64,000 nucleotides of DNA from Linepithema humile (Eukaryota > Arthropoda > Insecta > Hymenoptera > Formicidae), in assembly GCF_040581485.1 (NCBI RefSeq), contig NC_090128.1, forward strand, positions 17,538,931 through 17,602,930, read 5' to 3'. The position numbers and the translations under genes were made by a program. The notes under the pieces are model-generated. The model was not told the DNA's origin, did no database searches, and saw nothing but the letters and a program-made list of their open reading frames with translations. Shown here piece after piece: positions 44,601 to 53,834 of this stretch (the first letter of the stretch is position 1; each line of letters opens with the position of its first letter).

Positions 44601-46707
44601 GCTACGAAGAAAAGAGCAACAAACACCTCAACATCATAAGGCTATAGAATTACAACAAGATATATTGAACATTCCTAGCCATATTTTTGGCGAACATAAG
44701 CGATGTGAATCACGCGGTCGTATATGCACAGAAAATGGTAAAACGACAACAAATTATGTACCACATCTGAAATCATACGGCCTGTATGAAAGAATAGAAA
44801 AAGCAATCTCATATTTAAGCTGTTATTCTGACAGCTTGTTGCTGAATTTTAACAATAATCCTGCAGAATCGTTCAACTCGATAATCTGCAAAGAAATTGG
44901 TGGAAAACGCATTAATTTTGGAAAACGAGGCTCTTATAATGCTAGAATTGCGGGAGCAATTGTGCAATACAATACGCAACAAGTTCTTACGCAATTGTAT
45001 AAAAGCATGGATAAGATTGTTCCGCCTATTGTCGAGAATCTTGAAAAACAACGACAAATAAAAGTTGCGAAAACTAGAGAATCTCGAGAAGCACAGGGAA
45101 TGCCAAAAAAATTCAAAGGAGAGTCAGGAACAGATCGATATTACGGTCCGCAATCGCAAAAACCGGATCTTTCATCCCATGTATTCGAACAACTTCGACA
45201 AAATCATTTAGAAAAGTTGTTAGAAAATGCGAAAAACTGGCAAAAAATCGAACTCGATACAAGAAATCAAAGTAAATCAGAATTGTGGTTATCATTGAGA
45301 CGGGAAATGTTGACGGCATCCAATTTTGGAACCGTATGTCGCATGAGATCGACAACGTCTTGTGCAGCAACGGTAAAAGCCATTTTATATCCTCCATACA
45401 TTGATAACGCAGCCATAAAATATGGTCGTGATAATGAAGAAGTAGCAAAGAAAGAACTGGCTTTACAATTAAATAAAGAAGTGATTCCTTGCGGATTATT
45501 CATCGATACTGAAAATCCATGCTTGGGTGCTTCCCCAGACGGGCTTATTGATGGAAATGGTCTAGTGGAAATCAAATGTCCTCTGTCGGCTGAAAATTTA
45601 ACAGTTGAAAAAGCCATTGAGACATTGCCTTCTTTAAAAGCTATTTTTGATAAAAAAAATCCGCAAAAAATGAATCAGAATCATCGATATTATTATCAAA
45701 TTCAAGGTCAGTTAAATATAACACAGCGAGAATATTGTATTTTTGCTGTCTGGACTCCAAAAAGTATGAAAATATTGCGCATTGATGTAGACAATATTTT
45801 TTGGAAAAATCAAATGCTACCTTTCTTGACACGCTTCTATAACGAATGCATGCTTCCAGAAATCTTGGATAGTCGTCATAATAGACATATGCCTATCAGA
45901 AATCCAAGATATATTATAGAAGCTAAAGAAGAAGCAGCCAAAAAAATACTTAGTCGAACAAGTAGACGAAAAGTAGCAGAAAACGAAAATGGCATGGAAG
46001 AGAGAAAACGATTGAAACCTAACATTTCGCCAATGGAGGCAGCAATAATTGATCCTGCTGTTCTTGCTCTGCATGAAGAGCAAGATGATGACTGCATAAT
46101 CGTAAGTTATTCAAGTAACAAACGAGATATAACTGAAGATGATATGGTAAGACATAAAAAACTTTTAGATGATACGTTTATTTCTTTCTCTTCGATAAAA
46201 AAGAATGTCTTACCTATAACAAGTCAATTGAATGACGAATCGTTGGATCAATTTTTGCGCATTATAAGAGAAACTTCTTGTTTCGAAACACAAAGTGTAC
46301 TATATTTACAATACCCCCATATAATTGAAGCTAGTCATAGTGACAAAAGCTTACAAATAATTGGAGGAAATTGTAGTAATCACTGGAGATGTATTTTCTT
46401 TGACGGCACCAAACTTCGCGTGTACGATAGTCTACCTGGCTGTACATACGATAAATTGGTAGCTGAAGAGAAAAATTATATACATCTTCGTTATCCGAAA
46501 GTGAACTCAAGTTTTGACATAACTTTTGAAAAGGTTCAAACACAACCTGATGGAATCAGTTGTGGAATTTATGCTGCAGCTTTCGCTACGACTATAGTCT
46601 TAGGAGGCAATCCTTGCGAGAAAAAATACTCCAAAGATGTAAAATGCATGAGAGAGCATTTTTGTAAAATTATAGAAAGCAATAAACTGCTGCCTTTTCC
46701 AAAATAA
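41665..46707 (+). CDS. Mutator-like transposase / YqaJ nuclease / Ulp1 protease fusion protein, intact
   Basis: Exon 1 is 41665-41741 (ATG, donor AG|GTTAGT). Exon 2 is 43338-46707 (acceptor TTTGTAG). The phase-2 junction gives a single 1148-aa frame; numbers refer to that protein. After a basic N-terminus and a cysteine pair (FFQCQMC), the Mutator-type DDE domain spans about 125-570: D272 (VVADGSWMKR), D368 (IADGDSS), CSNHLLRN, E536 (NNPAESFNS). The YqaJ-type PD-(D/E)xK domain spans about 665-830: LWLSLRREMLTASNFG, D760 (GASPDGL), E770-x-K772 (VEIKCP), YYYQIQGQL. The C-terminal C48/Ulp1-type protease has H1041 (SNHWRC), D1056 (VYDSLPG), Q1095 and C1101 (QPDGISCGIY). No stops. I see no terminal inverted repeats, so it is a transposon gene or a domesticated derivative. 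The intron holds several small repeats. Confidence 0.85.
41775..42105. repeat. imperfect hairpin element in the fusion-gene intron
   Basis: ACACACAGATTATATATTTATT...ATGAATAGATATAAATATACAGAG is mirrored near 42000-42105 around a centre near 41940. Probably an old MITE. Confidence 0.65.
42231..42459. mobile_element. 229-bp Tc1/mariner MITE
   Basis: Inverted ends CACTACCGCTCAAAAGT and ACTTTTTAACGGTAGTG, flanked by TA on both sides (42229-42230, 42460-42461). Non-coding. Confidence 0.8.
42479..43069 (+). repeat. 84-bp minisatellite, 7 copies
   Basis: Seven tandem units of 84 bp (core GACGATCAATTCGTGTGCTG) with very few differences. The last is interrupted by a few extra bases. As 84 is divisible by three, it stays open in three frames on both strands, but this is intronic. 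Confidence 0.93.
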
Positions 46708-46852
46708 TTCATATATTATTCGATAATCTATTCTAATACAAGATTATCGATTACAAAAAAAATGCCTCAATATCACTAAATTATAATCGGAGAGACGAAA
46801 GAAATATATGGTTGCGTTCTCACGAGAATGGGCGATGGAGGGGCCCATTCTA
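46708..46852. other. 3' flank of the fusion gene
   Basis: Contains a short inverted repeat (CGATAATCT...AGATTATCG, 46718-46751) shortly after the stop. No terminal repeat matching the upstream flank is seen. Confidence 0.3.
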
Positions 46853-47457
46853 CACTCACCCGAAAAAAAAGCGGTACACTGAAAATGTGGGAAAAATTCA
46901 TCAAATTTCAACTGACGATAACTTCGTAAATAATAAAGATAGAAAGTTCTATAAAATATGAAAATGAAGCTAAAAATCTCTACTTTAAGAATCAATTTAT
47001 TTCAATGTTGCAAAATAAATTTATTGAAAATGGCGGATGACAAAGCGCGAGCATGCAAAATTGAAAAATAATGGTTCGAGTTTGCGACGGTGCACGGTAT
47101 AAACAAAAAATTGTAGCTTATTGGGATCAAAAGCGTACGAAAGTACAGAGTCTCCTCTTTAAAATGCTTTTTTATGCATCTCGATACGATGATTTTTCGC
47201 CGAGAGATTCGCATTTGAAGAAAAAGGCAGATTCTTACTTCAAATGCGAATCTCTCAGCGAAAAATCATCGTATCGAGATGCATAAAAAAGCATTTTAAA
47301 GAGGAGACTCTGTACTTTCGTACGCTTTTGATCCCAATAAGCTACAATTTTTTGTTTATACCGTGCACCGTCGCAAACTCGAACCATTATTTTTCAATCA
47401 ATTGTTTTGCATCCGAAGGAGATGTCTGCAGATCTTTTGTGATTTCTCCGCCCTGAC

Positions 47458-47772
47458 TTTTTGTTTATGCAAGACAATGCTCGACCGCACGTTGCGAGAA
47501 AAGTGCTTGATTTCTGCGATGAAGTTGGCATAAATCGACTCGAATGGCCAGCAATGAGTCCAGATTTAAATCCCATTGAACACCTATGGGACAATATTAA
47601 CAGAAAAGTACGAAATCATATACCTGCTCCTCAGTCATTGCCAGAACTTCGAAGAGTTCTTGAAATAGAGTGGAATGACATTACGCAGACTGAAATTAGA
47701 ACACTAATAAGAAGTATGCCTCGTCGCATGAATGAGGTAATACGCGCACGAGGAGGTCATACCCATTATTAA
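47458..47772 (+). pseudogene. Tc1-like transposase C-terminal fragment
   Basis: About 104 codons: FMQDNARPHVARKVLDF (second catalytic Asp region), then WPAMSPDLNPIEHLWDNINR (third acidic residue) and MPRRMNEVIRARGGHTHY. This is the DDE_3 C-terminus to its natural end. The N-terminal DNA-binding part and first Asp are absent, so it is not functional alone. Confidence 0.88.
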
Positions 47773-47874
47773 TATACGCGCGCGCACACACAATTGTACA
47801 CGCACCACCGGGAGGGTTTGGAGTCGTAAAATATCGTGGATCTAACGAGCCATGAGGTCCTTATCCCAGTGGTG

Positions 47875-47992
47875 CACGCGCACACACACGCATGCACGCG
47901 CACGCATGCGCACGCACACACACATACACACACACACGGACGCACGGACACACGCACGCACACACACACACACACACACACATACACACGTG
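47875..47992 (+). repeat. (CA)n/(GCAC)n-rich tract
   Basis: Alternating purine-pyrimidine ACAC and GCAC runs; potential Z-DNA-type sequence. Confidence 0.85.
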
Positions 47993-48959
47993 CCAACATG
48001 TGCACACGGGATCAGATTTCTGCCACGTCCACGCCGTTGATCCTGGGTAACGCCAAGAGCAGAATTGACACTTATAACCGTAAGGAGAGTTTGGAGTTTT
48101 AAAATACCGCGGAGCTGATAACCACAGAATTCTTATTCTTGCAATTCGGTCTGGTTCAAAATTGAATATCTCGGCACGTAATACAGCTAGCAGGATTTTT
48201 TAAAAACCATTTTAAAAGTTTGGATGTCTAGTGTTCGAAAATTCATAACGCAATAATGTGTGATAACTTTCTCCAAAATGGCGGATGACAAAGCAAAAGC
48301 ATGCAAAATTGAAAAATAATGGTTCGAGTTTGCGACGGTGCACGGTATAAACAAAAAATTGTAGCTTATTGGGATCAAAAGCGTACGAAAGTACAGAGTC
48401 TCCTCTTTAAAATGCTTTTTTATGCATCTCGATACGATGATTTTTCGCCGAGAGATTCGCATTTGAAGAAAAAGGCAGATTCTTACTTCAAATGCGAATC
48501 TCTCAGCGAAAAATCATCGTATCGAGATGCATAAAAAAGCATTTTAAAGAGGAGACTCTGTACTTTCGTACGCTTTTGATCCCAATAAGCTACAATTTTT
48601 TGTTTATACCGTGCACCGTCGCAAACTCGAACCATTATTTTTCAATTTTGCATGCTCGCGCTTTGTCATCCGCCATTTTCAATAAATTTATTTTGCAACA
48701 TTGAAATAAATTGATTCTTAAAGTAGAGATTTTTAGCTTCATTTCCATATTTTATAGAACTTTCTATCTTTATTATTTACGAAGTTATCGTCAGTTGAAA
48801 TTTGATGAATTTTTCCCACATTTTCAGTGTACCGCTTTTTTTTCGGGTGAGTGTATATTTTTATTATTCAGTATATTTAAAAAAATTCATTATATTCTGT
48901 CGCTGTTTTTCACATATAATGATTATGTATATATTATTATTATTATATTATTATATATA

Positions 48960-49168
48960 TATTATTTCAACATTGCTTACATTGACATGTATCTTTTCAT
49001 ATGTCTGTCAAGAGGAATAATTTCTTTTTTAGCCACACACACACAAAACACATTTGTATTGTGTATTGTTTTGTGTGTGTGTGTGTGTGTGGCTAAAAAA
49101 GAAATTATTCCTCTTGACAGATATATGAAAAGATACATGTCAATGTAAGCAATGTTGAAATTATTTAA
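48960..49168. mobile_element. ~205-bp near-perfect palindromic MITE
   Basis: ATTATTTCAACATTGCTTACATTGACATG... is mirrored to 49168, with (CA)n/(TG)n at the loop (49035-49092). No target duplication could be fixed. Confidence 0.75.
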
Positions 49169-49454
49169 ACTATGCAATAAAGACAGACATATATTTATGT
49201 TTTTGAGGTTATTATCAGCAATACGGTAGATAAGCTTCAATAAGCTACGCGTACGAGAGCTGTAATAGAGCTGTAAAAATATGTGATCTGCCTTCACGTA
49301 TTGAACACAATTTTGAAACTGTTCTGACATGCATGAATCATATATTACTGTCGGTAATAACTGTCGATAATTACTGTCGGTAATATATTATAATAGTATC
49401 GGAATTAAAAATGTCGGTATTATCGGCAATTTTAGTTACACTTAGATGAGGGCG
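49169..49454. other. short-repeat spacer before the Maverick integrase
   Basis: Contains CTGTCGGTAATA words repeated near 49351-49390. No gene seen. Confidence 0.3.
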
Positions 49455-50552
49455 CTAATCTATCGAAGTTCGACCGTCGCCGTAGGATCCCCTTAAACTC
49501 GAAGCAGGGATCCAAGAATCAAACTTGCTGGGATAACCACGCCAGCTAACCAGCACCTGTTTATTATTACCGCGACCCCGACTTCTTATCACACGATCGA
49601 CGATAAATTCCTCTTCCTGCAAGTTTTTCTCAACCCGAGCCAATTCTTGTTTGTAAAAAATGCCGTCTATGACTTCTCCCGCTAAATCGCTCAGCTCGTA
49701 CACACGTGGTTTTCGCTAATCGAGTATACGGTGAATTCGAAATATCTCCTCGCTCCATCGTGCCTCGTATCCTTTCTCGAAGACGACTTTTGCTCTACTG
49801 ATACGAACGAGATCACCGACGTGGTATTTAGCCTTTCGACGTTTTTTGTTCGCTTCGTCGTCGTTGCTCCTCCATTGACGCGTTATATTTTCACGCGCGA
49901 TACGTGCATTTTCTCTCGTAACGACATACGGTTGCATTCTGGTGCTCGAATGACGGGTGTGATTATAGGCGTTTACGATATTCTGCAAAACATCGATGTA
50001 GCGTCGTGTATTTTTATGCGTAAAATAACGCCACATTCGTTCTTTCAACGTTCTATTGAAGCGCTTGACGATGGCGGCTTTGACATCCGGATTGCGGGCT
50101 ACGCGAAAACGAATGTCATTTTCTTCCAAAAGCTTTTGTAGCGGTCGCCCGACAAATTCTTTACCCTTGTCCGTTTGTAGGTATACGGGCACGCGACCGT
50201 TACTTCTCGAGAGCACGCACTGGAAAGCCCCCATTACGGAATTACTCGTTTTGTCGCGCAATGGTTCTACCCAGACGTATTTACTAAGTACATCGATAAT
50301 CACGAGTAAATACGCATATCCGTTTTTGTAACTTTTGAGATTTCGGAGTTCGATCAAATTAGCTTCCCACAGATCGTCGATATTCGTTACGTTGTAATGC
50401 ATTCGTGGAAATTTCCGTCGCAATGGACGATGCAGTATGTACGCGTCTTGCGCTTTGAGCCATCGCACGACATTGTTACGGGATAAATTTGCCGCGCAAA
50501 ACAAATTATCGACAGCCGAATAACCAGCATAATGCGCGGGATCATAGTACAA
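49455..50552 (-). pseudogene. Polinton integrase with chromodomain, catalytic residues lost
   Basis: A retroviral-type integrase core (YLLVIIDVLSKYVWVEPL, LQTDKGKEF, RFNRTLKERM) is followed, after an in-frame TAG at 49716-49718, by a chromodomain (EEFIVDRVI, VLVSWRGYPSKFDSWIP). Counted from 50552, the second catalytic Asp is present (D128). The position of the first holds Asn (N65, in WEANLIEL), and the position of the catalytic Glu holds Lys (K163, in IVKRFNRT). The true start is unclear since the frame opens at a TTG. With two of three acidic residues replaced and a stop, it is inactive. Confidence 0.85.
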
Positions 50553-50566
50553 TTTTTCAAGACCCG

Positions 50567-51453
50567 TTATTCCAATTTATTCCGATCGAACAGGCGTCTC
50601 GCTGCCGGAGAATCCGTGTTTCTCTTAGGAGTGGAACTCGCCGTAGGACCGCTAAGTTTCGCGATATTTTGCGAAGAACCGGCTGCTAATAGTTTTTTAT
50701 TTCTCACTAGTGCGGGGGGAATGTTCAAATCGCGAAGTAACCGCGCGAACTGAACTCTTCCCACGGCTTTCACGGTTTTTCTATTGCACATCGCCTCATT
50801 TATCAGGTCTGAGATATTTGAATCTTTTACGACGTTACCGTCTATAGTCACGACTCCATGCTCATCCCAGCTAATTCTACTCGACGATGTTTTATCGAGC
50901 AGGTGTTTCGTTAGTAAGCGAGCTTCGGCACGGTAAGATTTCGGTACGCTTTCCACTATTCTTCCGATGTTTTTCATCACCTCGAGACTTGTGTCGTGTT
51001 CTTTCGGGAGGCTTCTCGTACGACTAGAGTCCGAAGCGAATGAGCCTATGAGATCGTGCACCGGTACTCCTTCACGTGTGTCCAACGCATTTTCGTCTTT
51101 TTCTTCTTCTTCTTCTTCCTCGGCGTTACGCGTGTCGTCCTCTTGATTTCGTCGTCCTCGTGCTACTCGTACAAAGTGAAGATATCGCCAAAGAATCTCT
51201 TTGTACATCTTCCATCTCTCGGCTTCGTCCTTCGGATAGGGTGAATTAAGAATTTGACTCAACTCCGCATCGAGTTGGATAAAGGGGTCTCGGGAGTTCG
51301 CACGGAATTATTATTATTAGCGCTTTCGTTGTTCTCCGATGTGTTTTCCACTAGAGGTACACCGTCGGTAGTCGGCTGCGGTTGATGTAATTGACGCTGC
51401 ATTCTCTCGAGATTTTCCGTAGAAATTAAAACCATTTTTTTCGCCCTTTCCAT
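50567..51453 (-). pseudogene. Polinton-associated ORF of unknown function, one frameshift
   Basis: The ATG at 51453 opens a frame (KKMVLISTENLERMQRQL) that runs to about 51259. The main frame (NSPYPKDEAERWKMYKEILW...) continues to 50567. The two overlap near 51280, consistent with a single short indel. Includes an acidic run (EEEEEEEKDE) and a conserved-looking C-terminal part (ISWDEHGVVTIDG, VGRVQFARLLRDL). Ant Polintons commonly carry a protein like this next to integrase; its function is unknown to me. Confidence 0.6.
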
Positions 51454-51481
51454 AACGCTTAATATTATTTTCTCTCTTGTT

Positions 51482-51829
51482 TTAATTCGTCGCCCTGTCT
51501 ATAATTCGCGAAAATAAGGCCTCTAATAAAGGAACGATGATATAGGATAAGAATCTACCTCGTTGTACCAATAGCTGTCTTTTATTCTTCCAATTTCCAC
51601 ACTTTGACGCGATACGACGCAGCGCCGTTTTGTATTTGCTCAGACGATTTTTTTCGCGTCGTTCGAGCGCAACGTTACCATTCAGTGTGTTGAAAACGCA
51701 TTCGCAAATACAGCAAATAAATTTTTCATCCGCAGTTCGCAGGAAGGAGGTACGTTGATTTTTGTTCAGATAACACAGCGCCTCTAGAAGACAAACGTTT
51801 TCTCTTTTCGATCGAACGTCTAGCGGTTT
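51482..51829 (-). CDS. small Polinton-associated ORF without visible ATG
   Basis: 115 open codons between a TGA at 51830-51832 and a TAA at 51482-51484. The translation is Cys/Arg-rich (LRTADEKFICCICECVFNTL, then LRRIASKCGNWKNKRQLLV and a hydrophobic end). It lies between the ATPase and the 50567-51453 ORF. A similar small basic protein occurs in other Polintons as I recall them. No start codon is in frame, so the 5' end is lost, spliced or changed to a stop. Confidence 0.5.
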   Translation of the reverse strand, partial: KPLDVRSKRENVCLLEALCYLNKNQRTSFLRTADEKFICCICECVFNTLNGNVALERREKNRLSKYKTALRRIASKCGNWKNKRQLLVQRGRFLSYIIVPLLEALFSRIIDRATN

Positions 51830-51917
51830 TCATTGCACTGTCTGACGCTGCTACCGCTTTTTTCATCGTGTGAAAGTCTCTCGCAACTGACGTCACGCGA
51901 GCGCTAGTACATACTTT

Positions 51918-52634
51918 TTATACGCTGGAGAATGATCTGCGCGGTACGTAGACGTAATGCAACGCATTGTCGGGAAAGATGCTTGTCCGAAATCGATATT
52001 TGTCCGGAGTCGATTGTTTCAGATCGAGTAATAAATATCCGTGAGGGCGTAAGGTTGCGTCAAAGTATGCTTCTTCTAGAAACTTTGGGTCATCGGGGTA
52101 CACTTGTCGCGCGAGATGGCGAATTTGAGCGCGATCGCGCAGGTTCTTGAAGATGACTATGTAGTTAGAATTAAGAGATATGTCGCGCTGCCCGTGCCTC
52201 TGGTAAAATAGATTTTGCGTGATGAGTATAACACTGAGATTTTTATGATGACTATCCTTTGTAAAAAGATCCACGATTACTTCGCACAAGGATGATTCTC
52301 TCATAAGATCGTCGATTATCACCAATTTTGGTGCGAGAGGATCGCGAGAATAATCGTCCATTTGCGGTAGCCCTTCGCGAAACTCGATTATATTTCTCTT
52401 TATTTTACCCTCCCCTCTTCCATGTCCTCCCACTTTCTCTTTTGTTTTTGCAAACATATATTGTAGTTGACGATATGCGTCTTGCCATTCGGCGTAATAA
52501 AATAAGACTCTTTCAAAAGAAACATTGGTCATTTTGGGTAAATATTTGAGAAAGGATTTTACAAAGACCGTTTTACCACAGCCGGTGGGACCGCTGACAA
52601 TAGTCGTCCAGGGATGTTTCCAGCGTATGTCCAT
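51918..52634 (-). CDS. Polinton genome-packaging ATPase (FtsK/HerA type), intact
   Basis: 238 aa from ATG 52634. Walker A GPTGCGKT lies near residue 15-22, Walker B LVIIDD near residue 105. Further motifs are ITQNLFYQRHGQRDISLNSN and the C-terminal DALHYVYVP-like segment (NALHYVYVPRRS). It would pump element DNA into capsids. No stop or shift is visible, in contrast to most neighbours. Length is typical of the family. Confidence 0.9.
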   Translation of the reverse strand: MDIRWKHPWTTIVSGPTGCGKTVFVKSFLKYLPKMTNVSFERVLFYYAEWQDAYRQLQYMFAKTKEKVGGHGRGEGKIKRNIIEFREGLPQMDDYSRDPLAPKLVIIDDLMRESSLCEVIVDLFTKDSHHKNLSVILITQNLFYQRHGQRDISLNSNYIVIFKNLRDRAQIRHLARQVYPDDPKFLEEAYFDATLRPHGYLLLDLKQSTPDKYRFRTSIFPDNALHYVYVPRRSFSSV

Positions 52635-53222
52635 CTTGTGAAATGAACACCGCTCGTGTCTTCACTAACATAAAAAAAAGCCGTGCAACGGTACGATGAA
52701 GTAAGCTTACCATCACGGCAGGGGGCACTCCACGGCGGAGGTGCGCGCGCGCCAGCGTACTTTGCGGCGGACTTTTACGAGCTGATTCGGACCGGAGAAG
52801 CTGGATAAGCGTAAATGCTGAACAAGCGGAATTGCTCGCGTCAGCGCCTGCGCGCGCGGGGGAGTGAGTTCATGAGCTTATGATACTCCCCCACGATGAA
52901 AAGTTGCTTTCCACGGAAAGAATTGGGCAAAAATAGTCATTTTACGTGAATGTATGTGGAGAGAGAAAGAGAGAAAGGGGAAAATAAACTTGGAGAAAAA
53001 TCATTGGAGAATTATTTTTTCAGAATATAAATACAAAGCAAAAACGATACAAAATATAAACAATTTTATTATTTCTTAAATCTTTACATGACTTTTTTCT
53101 ATAATTTTATCATTTTCTTAGCCTATTCTTATTCTATTTTTACAACACAATTTTTATTTACTTTTTACAAAAAATTTATAAACTTACATATATGGGGAAA
53201 ACGTGCGTGCAATTATTTAGAT
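52635..53222. other. spacer between ATPase and polymerase: GC-rich then AT-rich
   Basis: 52720-52910 is markedly GC-rich (GCGCGCGCGCC, CGCGCGCGGGGG); the rest is AT-rich. No gene recognised. Confidence 0.3.
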
Positions 53223-53664
53223 CAGCGCTCGGAATTAGTTGCACATTTCGGGCCGATTTCCGAGACGACGCCTTCTGTTCTCCCACTACCGCCCGGCCGC
53301 TGGCGGCCGAGCCGCCGATAGCTCTGGCGCAGGAACGTTTTATATAAGAAATAGGCTGGGTTGTTGAGGTACCTCTCAGAAAATAGTAATATTTTCTTTG
53401 TTACATAAATAATGTTTATTTTCATTAATAATTAAATATATATGGTATATATTATGTATTAATAAAAATAAACATTATTTATGTAGTGAAGAAAATGTTA
53501 CGATTTCTTGAAAGATGCCTAAACAATCCAGCCTATTTTTAATATAAAACGCTCCTGAGCCAGAGCTATCGGCGGCTCGGCCGCCAGCGGCCGGGCGGTA
53601 GTGGGGAAACAGTAGGCGTCGTCTCGGAAATCAGCCCGAAATGTGCAACTAATTCCGAGCGCTG
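53223..53664. mobile_element. 442-bp hAT-type foldback MITE with 8-bp target duplication
   Basis: Inverted ends CAGCGCTCGGAATTAGTTGC extend about 180 bp on each side. Flanked by ATTTAGAT at 53215-53222 and exactly at 53665-53672. Centre near 53440. It is inserted just beyond the 3' end of the polymerase gene. Confidence 0.88.
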
Positions 53665-53834
53665 ATTTAGATGATAAAATAGAGCGAAGGAACAGTATCG
53701 TGAAATAATAATTAGCGTTCGGATAAATATCCATAAGGGACGGAACAACGACTGTCGAGAAATCTACGTTTTAGCAACATGAGTGTGCAAGCTTTCACTT
53801 CGTCGCGTGTTATTATTTCGTGAAAGGCTGTACG

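Larger units (their letters stand above)
46853..48853. mobile_element. 2.0-kb Tc1/mariner-type element with long palindromic inverted repeats
   Basis: Ends CACTCACCCGAAAAAAAAGC and complement, flanked by TA (46851-46852, 48854-48855). The long terminal repeats (about 46853-47395 and 48260-48853) are inverted copies of each other. Each also contains an internal palindrome of about 330 bp (centres near 47229 and 48477). Between them lie the C-terminal third of a Tc1-like transposase and a CA-rich tract. Confidence 0.82.

Noticed and set aside
47836..48102. His/Thr-rich ORFs across the CA tract
   Set aside because: Products of (CA)n and (GCAC)n simple sequence.
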